In this document: positions 19,435 through 29,796 of the stretch, piece after piece
Numbering within the stretch: position 1 is the first letter of the stretch
Layout of the letters: every line of letters begins with the position of its first letter
Assembly: GCA_049999765.1 (NCBI GenBank)
Contig: JBNGIQ010007647.1
Location: forward strand, 1 to 29,796
DNA length: 29,796 nt
DNA from: Phaeoceros laevis
Taxonomy: Eukaryota; Anthocerotophyta; Anthocerotopsida; Notothyladales
Direction: 5' to 3'
Made by a program: the position numbers and the translations under genes
Notes under the pieces: model-generated
Told to the model about the DNA's origin: nothing
Databases searched by the model: none
What the model saw: the letters and a program-made list of their open reading frames with translations, nothing else

Positions 19435-22400
19435 CTACTTATTATTTATTTTTCTTAATACCAGGCTTTTGGAACGTGAGGCTTGTGAACTTCTTCTCGA
19501 GCCTCGAGAACCGCCTTTAGAACCTCTAGATGTTGTACGTGATCGCCTACTAGCTCTAGAGCGTCTTGATGGCCGTCCCATGTGTTGTGTCCCACCAGAT
19601 ATGATGGACTCTACCTCCGCTGCGGCAAGTGCAGCATCCTCCATTTGATCAATAATAGTTGTTCGTAAGCCTTGTAGCCTATGGTCATTCTTCAACTTTG
19701 TATCGAGCTCCGTATATCTAAGCATATAAAAGACACATGTATACATCAATCATGTAGCAGTCTCCATATATTGCAAACAAGGTCAAGGGCAAAAGACGAA
19801 TCCCTACTTTTCTAAAGCTCGTTTCTCATGGTCTATTTGTCGCTCTTGAAGAATACGGATGACGAAGCTCGAGCGCTCACAAGCGCGTTCATATGCCTCC
19901 TCATCTGCCACAGTCATGGCTTCCTTGTCCCTCTCAAAGTTCATCTTTCTCTTTGCTAGACCCGCTATTTCCTCATCCAATCGCCTCTACAACAATAAAT
20001 CCAGTGAGCAAGCTCAACAGCAAAATGGACATCAACATAAAGAAATTGAGGTTAACGGCAAACAAACCCTACTTGGATGATTGCGGCTCGATTGATCAAT
20101 CTATCCTTTAATGCCCCCAAGCATGCTTCCCTAACATCCCATTGTTGTTGCACTGTAAGTTTTTGGCGCGGTCGTACTCCGGCAGGCCAGAATGGTGTCA
20201 AGTAGGTTTTCTCCCTCTGGCAACAACATAGCTCATTAGGTCATGGATGATAAAAAGGCCACGTATACATATTATAAGAGTGCAACGATAGGCAATCACA
20301 AACCTTGACTTCCTCTTCTTGGATGTCTTCTGGTAAATAACGTGCTACGTCGGGATATGGAGTAACCAAAAAAATATTCAGCTCTTCTCGAGCTCTTTGT
20401 TGCAAAAGCTCCCGAGTGTCTCGTTCGGAGTCTCTTACAGCTTGTATAACAGAACGCTCTCCCATTATGAGCTCATGGAACTCATCCATTGTAGGGAACG
20501 GCTCTAGTTTCTTGTCAAATGCACCAGCCTACAACCATATAATGTGAATCCATTGTAGTCTTTTGGATGTATTGATATCTGACACAAACTCAAGACGAGA
20601 TCAATTGATCAGCACCTGGTCTTCATGTAAAGTCCCATCCTTGCTATAAATTCTAGACACTGAAGTAATGCGACCATCTTCATAGTGGAAGTCAATCCGT
20701 ATTTGGTCCGTACTAATCCAAAAAACGTGCTTGTTTATATTTTCCTGCGGATTTGCATAATGTTCATTTCGAAACCTGTGCAATACAGCATGATAATGTG
20801 TATTTGAGATGCACATGGTATGTTACTATTGTACTTGAACAATTCATGAGCGATATACTTTAAATCATTTTATTCATGTCAATCTATAAGCAAGCTTTGT
20901 ATATAAAGCAAAGTATAATTGTACGAATAGTTACTTCTGCGTAATTTTGGATAAAGGAAGGAGCTTCTCAATAGCATATTTCTTTCTAGTGGTTGACCAT
21001 GATGCAACTGGTGACTTTTCTGGTGCAATACTCTTTCTTGATTTCTTTCTGCTAGCTCTTATGGAGAAGCTGCATATGAAGAAATGTGGAGGTTTATTAG
21101 TAAACTTGTGTGTTCAACAACATTCAAAAACTAGTAAATAATAGACTCCATCGCACTTGAGAAGGTTTGATGAGTTTTAATGCTACTTGAATATATATGG
21201 TGTAGCTTGTATGTATGTATTATATTTATGGTGTTTGCAGGGTACGAGATTACTCTACTTGAAAGAATGAAATCCAGTTTAGGAATTCAGGTAGCTTATT
21301 TTATAGTTCTTAATGCAAGCCATGCTCTAGTACCTCCGAAGTTTGTTGGTACTTTTACGCTGGGCCAAATGTATCTTTGTTCTTTGGCTTGTGCTCATCC
21401 ACTCACTCGATCTACCAGACTTGCTATTGCTTGAGCGAGACTTTTCGTCTTTGTTGTTGACCTTGGCTTCTGCCAACTTTTTATCATTTAAAAATGCATC
21501 CATGCTAGGGCTAACTCCCGGATCATCATCAGATGGCAATTGGTGACCATATTGTACTTGGCGATAAAACATATTTGATCCAGGCTTTTCATAGCACTCC
21601 TCTAATGAGTGTCGTATAATCTGCAATGTCATTCGAGCTGTGATTAAGTCAAGTATTAAAAGTAGTACAATCATTATATTTTGACTTTAGATACAATACT
21701 TACTTCTTCTCTCGTCTGCAACCCGTCGATTCGAGCTTTTGAGTAGTACGTAAATTTTTGACTTAACCCTTCTATTGTCAAAATCTCTTTTATGCCTACT
21801 GGCGTTCCTGGCTCGAAAAACTCATGAACCTTAGGGCATCAAGCCCTACGACGTGATTAACAAGGCCTGGAGCTTAAACTGATAAGAAATACCAACCACA
21901 ACATGAACTCGTTATAGATACCTTGTTTTCTGTGAAGTAAGTAACCCGTTTGTACAATTGATCCTTTCGACGACGGAAATAGTCATGACATTCTGTAATT
22001 ATTGTATGCTCCTTATCAGCATAATAAAGCAGTCGCTCATCCAACCCATCCCAACGAACATAGTCTCCGTAGAATGCAAACACCTCATGAGTACAATTTT
22101 CATATGCTGTTTGTTTTTTGCCAAGTCGGCATCTACAATTTAGGGTGTAGAAAAAAGTATAGTTTCATGTTTCTTTTTGAACAAGTCGACCCTCCATCAC
22201 AATGTTAAACATCTTCCTCAACTCTTACCTTGTGACAACTGCTTCCACTTCAATTTTAAGCTTTGGCACCCAAGAGGGCGGTAAGAGCCAATGAGAGAGC
22301 TCCATGTCCGCTTTTAGTCGTTCCATGGAAAATCTTGCATCTCGTAAGACTTTGGGATCCACAGTGGTGTCTGGCTCAAAGAACCCCTTTGTCTGCTCCA

Positions 22401-24779
22401 TGTTAATTGGACTTGGTCTTGTCGGTGGGTTTCCAAGTGTTGTTGTCGGCTTTGGTGTGGGAATTCCACCTTGTGGAGATGGCACAGGTGTGTTTGGGTT
22501 TGGAGAGGGAGGTGAAGCTGCTACAGTTGGAGACTTTGAAGGTTCCTCTAAGTTAGCTTTAGCTGGAGGCTTGCTTGGCTCTTTGGATTTTTGCTCGCCG
22601 CCGGCAACTAACATTGTATTTGTAACTATAGTTTCAAGTGAGTCATTACTTGTAGCCGTCTTCAGCTCGTCATGCGCCTCAACTAGAAGGGGACGAAAGT
22701 TCTCCACATCATTCTCATCGTAGTCTATGTCATTTAAGATTGCGTTCCATTTAGAAGTATCTTTGATGTCCCAAGACATTTCATTCACCGGAGTGAACCT
22801 TTTCCACTGCTCGTTGTATTGCATATTGATCCATAAGTTATTATGGTCCCATACCATTTCCACTCCGTAGTACGGAGAATCAACCAAACTATATGTGAGC
22901 CCTGTTGTAGGTTCAATAAAAAACTGTTGAGTTATTTCTCGTCTTCCATCTCCAACTAAGACCCAACAATGACATCTTCGTTTGGCTAAAATGTCGGCCA
23001 CCTCTGGATCATCAGGATCCTCTTCTTCATTCTTCTTAGGGCTGGGCTTGTTGGTTTCTTGCCCATCCACCTTTAGCTCTACCATTGGAACATAATCTTC
23101 ACAGTGGTATCGCTCTGCTATGAACCTTATTAACATATCTTGTTCTTCACTTAATCCTTCTGGTAACTCATCATCACAATTATTCTTAAAATTCCCAGTG
23201 AAGTTGGACACCTTTTTGTCTCTTTCTTTCTTTTGCTTCCCAAGATAAGTAGCATCCAAGATCGGAACATTTTTCAAGAAATACTTGGTCTTTGCCTGCA
23301 AAATTACCAACACCAGCATCATGTCGTTTACACATATAGTTACATTTTATGAAGGTATCTCGTATATAGTTACCAAGTGTTACCTACCGTAGATGGAACC
23401 ACAGGTTTTAGAGCAGTTGGTGGCCTCATTCGGGGTGGCGGCACATGTTTGAGGACGAATTTGTCCTACACGTCATTACACGCACTTTACTATAAGACTG
23501 TTATGAAAAAGAGAAGTCTGATCGCCTACATTGTGCAACCACTTGAAAAAAGTTTGACATGTATGGTTTTGCATCGAAGTGTTTGAGGTACTAATAGAAG
23601 TAGTGACGAAAGTCGGCACTTCAAATACCTCTTACTCCATTCAGTTCAATGAAAGTAAGGAAAAACGTTTACTTACTCTCAACAATTTTGTTATAAATAT
23701 TTAGTTCAATAAAAGTTCGGCAAGACGTTTACTTACTCTCTTCAATTTTGTTACAAAAATAGGAGCATAGCCAGCTACACAGTAAGCACTGTAACCAACA
23801 CCAGTAAGAAGAGACACCAACGTGATCGCGAAGTCAAAGGAATCACCCCTTTGCCACTATAATTTAGTGGTTATTAGATGTTTATGAATATATTTACAAG
23901 TCGAACAAAACAAAAGTGTAGGCGTGTGTATCTATACCTTTAAAATAGAAGCAGGAGAAGGAAACCATAGTGGATATCGTGTTGGAACTTCAAGTTGTTC
24001 ATAGGTAAGAAAGGTAGCTACAAAATGACTGCAGCTTGTCCAATGGAATAATTCAGTATATTCAAGTTGTGATGGACGAACACTGCTGCACAAACTCTTC
24101 TCAATGCCGCATTCATTTCTAGCATAAATCAGTAGCGGTTTTCTTGTTGGGTATAATTGCATGAACTGCACAAGTAAAACACATCAATTTAATTGATCGC
24201 CTTCTTCTTGATATAACTTTTTGCATGGCTAGTTTCATAAAAAAAAAACTTCTAGGTTCAATGTTTACTCTTTTCCTAAATTTCTTGCTGTATTCGAGAA
24301 TTAAACTCTCTCTCTTTGTTGTAAGGCGGAATGATGGAGGAAACTTCTCTATCTATTGGTCACGTATAATTGAAATGTTTTGTCATGGTACTAAATTTAA
24401 AGTTGTGAAGATTTAGCAACAAGTGGCATGAGTTGAGCTCGTTACTAACTTGTGCTTGGGTAAGGCCTTGAACTCTCAACTTTTTGGTCTTCATCTGGTC
24501 TTTCTTTTTTACTTGTGGCCACTGTCGTAGAAATAAGTGTAATAACATAGACATGTTGAAAATGATTTGAACCATAGCATAAATTTAAAAATATATCATG
24601 GCGATAGTACTAATGCAAATTACTATATTACCTTTGGCTGAAAATTCTCAATCTCTCCTTCCAGGTAGTTCTCCCAGAATGGAGAACCGGAATTTTTGTC
24701 GAGCAGTTGTTCCATATCCCTAGTTATATCAAGTTCTGGCTCTTGTAGAACTAACATTTTTTGGTCATGGAATGCATAT
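19435..24779 (-). CDS. DRC7: DRC7 (CCDC135/FAP50) segment of flagellar gene, 5' end unresolved
   Basis: Subunit of the nexin-dynein regulatory complex linking axonemal doublets and controlling dynein. Fifteen exons (minus): 24779-24632, 24521-24450, 24165-23938, 23856-23737, 23465-23388, 23295-22229, 22132-21922, 21829-21704, 21620-21334, 21069-20935, 20775-20616, 20528-20304, 20216-20073, 19986-19808, 19717-19435, all phase-consistent, about 1,150 residues. DRC7 hallmarks: KPLLIYARNECG, SSVRPSQLEYTELFHW, the transglutaminase-like core GDSFDFA then CHCWVLVGDGRRE and FFIEPTTG, LLYYADK, ARIDGLQTREE, DFHYEDGRI, LVTPYPD and a C-terminal coiled coil. Where human DRC7 has Cys and Asp, this protein has Ser (codon 23839-23841) and Glu (22912-22914). 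A Pro-rich insert and an Arg/Ser tail are extra. The first exon starts in phase 2, so an upstream exon must exist, probably in or beyond the N gap. It is probably continuous with the LRR-Kelch exons. Confidence 0.93.
23641..23760. repeat. 60-base tandem duplication covering a splice donor
   Basis: Copies 23641-23700 and 23701-23760 share AGTTCAAT(G/A)AAAGT and ACGTTTACTTACTCTC. Each copy carries the same minus-strand donor GAGA/GTAAGT. Using the distal donor would add 20 codons but meets an in-frame TAA, so only the proximal one (exon end 23737) works. Confidence 0.85.
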
Positions 24780-24845
24780 CTGCTTATGATCACCAAATAT
24801 TTATGAGGATTAATAAGCTTTCAATCATATAGTATTCATGGTAGT

Positions 24846-24945
24846 NNNNNNNNNNNNNNNNNNNNNNNNNNNNNNNNNNNNNNNNNNNNNNNNNNNNNNN
24901 NNNNNNNNNNNNNNNNNNNNNNNNNNNNNNNNNNNNNNNNNNNNN
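24846..24945. other. Assembly gap (exactly 100 N)
   Basis: One hundred consecutive Ns, the usual convention for a gap of unknown size. It interrupts the last Kelch-side exon (open into the gap from 25065) and precedes the first DRC7 exon. The true missing length and any exon inside are unknown. Confidence 0.98.
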
Positions 24946-27900
24946 CGGATTTTCTTTCTGGTGAAAAGCTCGCAGTCTAGCTCTATCCATGTATTTTTCA
25001 CTACAAGGCACAATTAATTTTAAAACTTGTTCTCCGTAATTAATTTGGGACATCCTTTTGACATCCTAGATTAAACATGATGCTAAAATATTTCTGCTAG
25101 TCTGATTGTGAAATATATGCTAATAATAGTACCTGGTATAAGCAATTGTAATTTTCGACGCCCAATTTCTTGTTCGTCTTGAACTGTGAGCTCTATTGGG
25201 CTACAATAAAAAATGACGATTTTTAAATTTTTTTACAAAAATAACATCGGTTGATCATGTTATTTATAATTAGTTAGATTTACACCTTATGTTGGCCATT
25301 TCGTCCTCATCCATCTCCAATCTTTCAAAGTATTCCTTATCTGATCCACTTGATCCACTTGTTGCTTTAGAAGGATCAGTACATGTTTCAACTTGCATGT
25401 TCGATTCCACTGACGGCAAGGGCACATTAGCTTGATCGTTTGTTTTCTCGTCAATGTCTTCCGGTAGGAAGAAGCAAAACATGGATATAAGTGGTTGACC
25501 AAGTTCATCAAAACCTCCAACAATATATAATCTGAAAAAGGGAACATCACATGTCATTGTACTATCAATGGTTTTATCCTTGCTAGTTGGTCCTTAGGCA
25601 ACATTTGAGACCAGATGTTAAATCCAATATCTAAGGGCTATTATACAATTGTCGTAGAGGGATCTTAAGGGTGCAAGTAGGAGTTTCTGTAATGACAAGG
25701 CTCATGTAACACATGGATGTACTTGTTTTCCTGAATATGTGCAGTATGTCCATATCTTGGGGAGGGTTGCATTCCACGTTTTTGAGTAACCTGAAGAAAA
25801 AAATCCTCAGCTTGCGGTATATATGAATCATTTTTTTATCTTGTGTAAGACTAGAGATTGGAGCACCTTGGTCCAAGAGAGAGTTGGGATGTCAAAGTAG
25901 TGCAAGTCATCAAGAGTTATGCTTGCTTTTCCTCCATGTACATAGAGCCTATCACCTTCAAGAAAGATAGCTGCATTTTGCCTTGGCGATGGGCGTTCAC
26001 ACCCTTTTGTGAGTTTTGGAGTCCATACCCAACTCTACATGCGCGAATGCATGCATCAATTATTCGTGCATCAATAAGATGAACTAAGAAGGTGAACAAG
26101 TGATCAATGACTACTCTTCTTATTGCATGCTTAATTGAGAGCATGTGTCCACTGTAAAAAGAGTGAAAATATTACACGAAGATCCAAAATATAGATATCA
26201 TTGTATCGTTGATGATCTCCACGACCACCAAAGAGTACAAGTTGAGACCCTCGTATGATCATGGCGGCACCTTCACGATTGCTTGGTGGGCTACCCTCAA
26301 CTAGTGGCTGTAATCAAGCTTTGTACAAGTGCATGATAGTACAAAATAAGATGGTGAGATAATTAAGTAATTCATTGTTTGCAAGCTTTGTACAAGTACA
26401 TGATAGTACAAAATAAGATGGTGAGATAAATAAGTATTCCATTGTTTGCAATACAAATGATACGATCAAACAACTTATGAAACCATAAGTATAGTACCTT
26501 GGACCACACCCAATCATGAATGTCAAGAACAATAACATCATTTAAAAGCTTGTGCTCCTCATTTCTTCCACCAAATATGTAGATGCTAATATGAAATGAA
26601 GGTACAACAATAATGAAGCTATGGTTTAAATAGTCAATTTCATCCAATGGAAACTACAAACTTATAACAAGTCCACTTTTACACATGCATACATAATAAC
26701 ACAAACTATGCATGTAAGATATTATTACTAGAGGAACTCACCCTCTGTACCCATCAAAAGCAGCGGAATGACCATCACGTGGAGCTGGTGAAGTACCGGT
26801 TGTTACTGGTTTTGACCACACCAAAGTTTGAGCATCAATTGCGTAGAGATCATCAGTCTGCTCATCAAATATACATGTTGAAGTAAAAAAATTCGATCAT
26901 CAATGTCTTTCGAGGTATTCTTCGGTTTTTAGTCACTAGTAAGACTTGTAAGAAGTATTCAGGATACCTGTCCATAGTTGTTAACAAGGCCTCCAAATAT
27001 ATATGAAATAGTCCCTGCTTGGGTAATGCTATGGCCAGTTCTTACAACTGGACCATGCTCGAACTCAGACTTTGTCTTGTAACTCATATACGGCCCTGTG
27101 CAAAACCATGCTCGAACTTAGACTTTGTCTTGTAACTCATGTCCGGCCATGTGTAAAATCGCTAGTATTGTTGAAGCTAATGGATCCGACATCCTTGTGC
27201 AAAATTGCTAGTAATTCTTAAGGCTAATGAATCTAGCACCCTTGTGCAAAATAGCTAGCATTGTTGAAGCTAAAAGATCTTAGATTGCTGCAACTTTATG
27301 CTTGCAATATTTTTAAAGAATAGTGATGAGAATTCCTACCAGCGGGAATACCGACAGGTTTGTTTCGAGCTAATTCTTCAAGACGTTGTTGCTCCCGCAA
27401 ATCTTTGAGATATTCTTTCAATTTATCAATGGGCTATAGAAAAAATATTTGAAAGAACCACATGCTTAAGCAATTGATCATAATACAAGATTTCTTGAGT
27501 AGAATTTGAATTGAAACATTGTTAAAAGGTGGAATAAGTCAACCTCCAGCCTGTAAGTATTGACTGGTTCTGTTAAAGGATTGTCTCCACATTCGAGTAT
27601 AGCTAGTTTCTTTATTAGACATAATAGTGTTGGAAGAACAGTGAAGCAATTATCAGAGATGTCGAGAAAAACAAGTTGATTACAGTTCATGAATGTTCTA
27701 GGAAGATCTGTAAGCTCATTCCTGCTCAAGTCCAACCTCTCTAAGTTTTTCAAGGTCCCAATGGTTTCTGGGAGCTCTGCTAAAGCATTGTTCACTGTGT
27801 AGTCAGACGCAATAATATGAGTGAAATCAAGTGTTTCACAAAAGAACAATCGTGGAATTAATTATCAGCTACCCTTCACAGAGTTTACAAAAGTTGGAAA

Positions 27901-29796
27901 AAGGACTAAACAGGAAAAAGCAGTTTAAACTGAGGAACAAAGTGATCCATTTCTATCTTTTTGGGCATTTGTGTTTCATGACATGATATATACATGATAC
28001 TTACCGAGTGTCAAATTAGTAAGGCATGGAAAGTTATCCCAATAGTTTGGCAAAGCCGTCAGCCGATTGTGTGAAAAATCTAGGTCCTTTAATTCATAAA
28101 GGTAGAGAAGCTCATCATCAATCTCTTCAAACTCATTTTTGGAGGCATCAAGAACCTGATGTAGCAGCTCTTTAGTTAGAAAGAAAGTGGATTTTGCATT
28201 GTATACATGATAAATATCATAGCCAATGAATTTCACATTCCAGTATTCAATAAAACCAAGTTGTACCTGCAGTTTTGAAAAATGATATAAGACATGTGGA
28301 AGACCACGGAAACAATTGTGATCTATCCTCAAAGTCTTTAAGGACTTCATTTCACCCAACTCTTTAGGTAGAGTACTGAGATTGTTACTGCACATACGAA
28401 GTTATGAAGTGTCAATTAACAATGATTCACAACTATATCTGAAAAATCTTGTGTGAAAAAAGTAAGCAAATATGACATACTTGTGGAAGTCCATGTCCAC
28501 CACGTTTGTAACACCTGCAGCCTTAATTTGACTATGCAAGGTTTTTGGCAATTCTATTAGATCCAAACAACTGCTCAATCACATAGGTAAAATCAATTAA
28601 CGGCTCTTCGAAATAGGTGTTGAATGTTTCAACATGGAAGACAAACTCATGGCTTACCTAAGATTCAATTTTTGGCTTCTGCGGGCCTCCACAACGCGAG
28701 CTTTTATCTTCTCCACGGGGCTTTGGTTTTTCTTCCCCTTGCGAACTGTTGGCTTTTTGGTCTTTGCCATCTTAACAATTTGAGCTAGCATCATAGCTGG
28801 TTTGCCACCAAATGTACAAAATCCACAAATTAGTATAAAATACTCACACGAACGTGCTTTTGTCTTTGAACCCACTAAAAATATATTTATCAATAGTGCT
28901 TGAAGTAAAATATGGTGGATTGTCTGCTTGTATGTTTGAAAGCTGAGAAACATCAGAGTGCACAAGTGGGTATTATGCTTACAAGGTGGTGAGCACTTTT
29001 TGCAGCTACTTTGGTCGTTCCTAGGTTTCAAAGTAGTGAGATGAAGAGCTATGCATGTTACACAGTCATCGTCAAATTTATGTCAGTGTGTAAGATAATT
29101 ACTATTTAATTAAATAATTGCATGACAGTATAAAGTCATGAAATATGGTTGTCTAATCCTAAAGAAAAAGGATTTTGATAGATGAAAAATTCAGATAGTT
29201 TTGCATCAAACCTCTTCGTGAAGTAGAAATACGACAAGATTCATCTTTGAATTTATTGAGAGTTTCCTCGTTTTCCAAGTTTGTTTCAAAGTTTTGTTGT
29301 TTTATTCGATCATATTTTTCCGTGTAGTCACTTAGTGTACAAGGTTCTATTTTACAATAGGAACCGAAGAAGGATAAGATAATAGTTGGATAGATAAATA
29401 AGTAGATGAATTAAAATCATTTTTTAAATATCCAAATAGCTATAACATGTTGAGTTGTTTACTTGAAAGCATTTTTGAGCCACATTAGACATTAGAACTT
29501 ACAAAGTGATTGGTACCATTTAATTGCAATCAAATTTTGATGTTTTTGAATTCTTTCTTGCAAGTATCTCAAAAACTTTCCATAACTTGAGTAACTATCA
29601 ACAAAATAGATATCCTGAATAAATATTTGAAAGAATGTCCATGTTCTGTTTTAAGAGAAAGATCAGTCTACATTCTACACATTCTTGAATTATATTGTCT
29701 TTGATTTGTGTGGTATTTTGCTTACCATTAGTTTCCCCTTTATTTTGCTGCAATCTAGCTTAGTTACCGGGAAGTTGGAAACCTTGGTGTGTTTCC
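24946..29796 (-). CDS. LRR plus Kelch-repeat segment, 5' partial, probably N-terminal part of the DRC7 protein
   Basis: Eighteen exons (minus): >29796-29726, 29614-29517, 29330-29212, 28796-28658, 28570-28481, 28387-28267, 28155-28005, 27794-27544, 27433-27340, 27095-26968, 26857-26742, 26585-26498, 26307-26176, 26034-25867, 25790-25723, 25531-25286, 25190-25133, 25065-gap; about 750 residues in window. Order: a charged, helix-like N-terminus; leucine-rich repeats (28570-27544; e.g. LKDLDFSHNRLTALP, LERLDLSRNELTDLP); a basic/helical linker (27433-27340); Kelch repeats (27095-25490; IFGGLV, IYIFGGRN, LVLFGGRG, LYVHGGK, LYIVGGFDE); and an acidic linker. The gene starts outside the window. Uncertain points: the 29614-29517/29330 splice (a stronger GTAAGT donor at 29502 would create a stop) and the acceptor at 25200/25192/25190. 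Both domain types are protein-interaction scaffolds, and the neighbouring DRC7 exons suggest an axonemal role. Confidence 0.82.
26315..26448. repeat. 67-base tandem duplication in a Kelch intron
   Basis: Copies 26315-26381 and 26382-26448 are nearly identical (CAAGCTTTGTACAAGT(G/A)CAT start). They lie within the intron 26308-26497 and do not touch either splice site. Confidence 0.9.
27053..27158. repeat. 53-base tandem duplication of a Kelch exon's 5' end
   Basis: Copy 27053-27105 contains the true acceptor and first 43 bases of the exon 27095-26968. Copy 27106-27158, just upstream in the transcript, differs at about six positions; its acceptor AG is changed to ATG on the minus strand. It is a decayed partial exon duplication. 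Confidence 0.85.
27150..27285. repeat. Three ~46-base tandem repeats in an intron
   Basis: Units beginning near 27150, 27195 and 27241 share TGTG(C/T)AAAAT(A/C/T)GCTAG and GAAGCTAA-type sequence. They lie directly next to the 53-base duplication and may be part of the same expansion. Confidence 0.7.

Noticed and set aside
28654-28770. ATG at 28770 as the start of the LRR gene
   Set aside because: The exon has an upstream acceptor (28797) whose phase matches a coding-like exon at 29330-29212, so it is more likely internal; not fully excluded.
29331-29502. GTAAGT donor at 29502 with acceptor at 29347
   Set aside because: Although both sites look stronger, joining them creates a TAA at the junction; the weaker pair 29517/29330 keeps the frame.
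1-29796. CRISPR arrays, rRNA and tRNA genes
   Set aside because: No regularly spaced repeat-spacer array, rRNA core sequence or cloverleaf was seen; the window is eukaryotic nuclear DNA.

Overview
This window is nuclear DNA of a green plant, most likely a streptophyte with swimming sperm or zoospores (bryophyte, lycophyte, fern ally or charophyte alga). The evidence is GT-AG introns of roughly 55-250 bases in five genes and the far longer gene on the right, the plant-type acidic ribosomal protein P3, a plastid ABC1K1 kinase, a plant methylesterase-like hydrolase, a telomere-type TTTAGGG motif, and a gene for the axonemal protein DRC7, which non-flagellate plants lack. I cannot name the species. 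By eye the left ~18 kb is moderately GC-rich and the right ~11 kb is AT-rich.

Layout, left to right: LEO1/VIP4 of the Paf1 complex (772-3320, +, 8 exons); a secreted or membrane-anchored alpha/beta hydrolase of the methylesterase type (3805-5483, -, 5 exons), convergent with LEO1; about 4.2 kb without recognisable genes that holds a 585-bp pogo/Tc1-like MITE (7068-7652) and several small repeats; an ADCK1-type ABC1 kinase with a mitochondrial-type N-terminus (9724-13063, -, 15 exons); intronless ribosomal P3 (13689-14054, -); plastid ABC1K1/PGR6-type kinase (14792-18464, +, 13 exons), divergent from P3; a repeat-bearing spacer; and a very long minus-strand flagellar gene region from 19435 to beyond the right edge.

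That last region is the most interesting part. Read 5' to 3' on the minus strand it encodes a charged N-terminal segment (start outside the window), leucine-rich repeats, a set of Kelch repeats, and then a full DRC7 (CCDC135/FAP50, nexin-dynein regulatory complex) with its transglutaminase-like fold and a C-terminal Arg/Ser tail. I could place 33 exons. Nearly all join in phase with no internal stop, so one LRR-Kelch-DRC7 polypeptide of about 1,900 residues is the simplest reading. A 100-N assembly gap (24846-24945) and an ambiguous splice site lie exactly at the Kelch/DRC7 junction, so a two-gene model is not excluded. The DRC7 part appears to have lost the transglutaminase-like Cys and Asp (Ser and Glu instead).

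The genes do not form a pathway. Two distant ABC1 atypical kinases, one predicted mitochondrial and one plastidial, lie on either side of P3. Exon coordinates come from reading splice sites and phases by hand. Where two choices exist this is stated.
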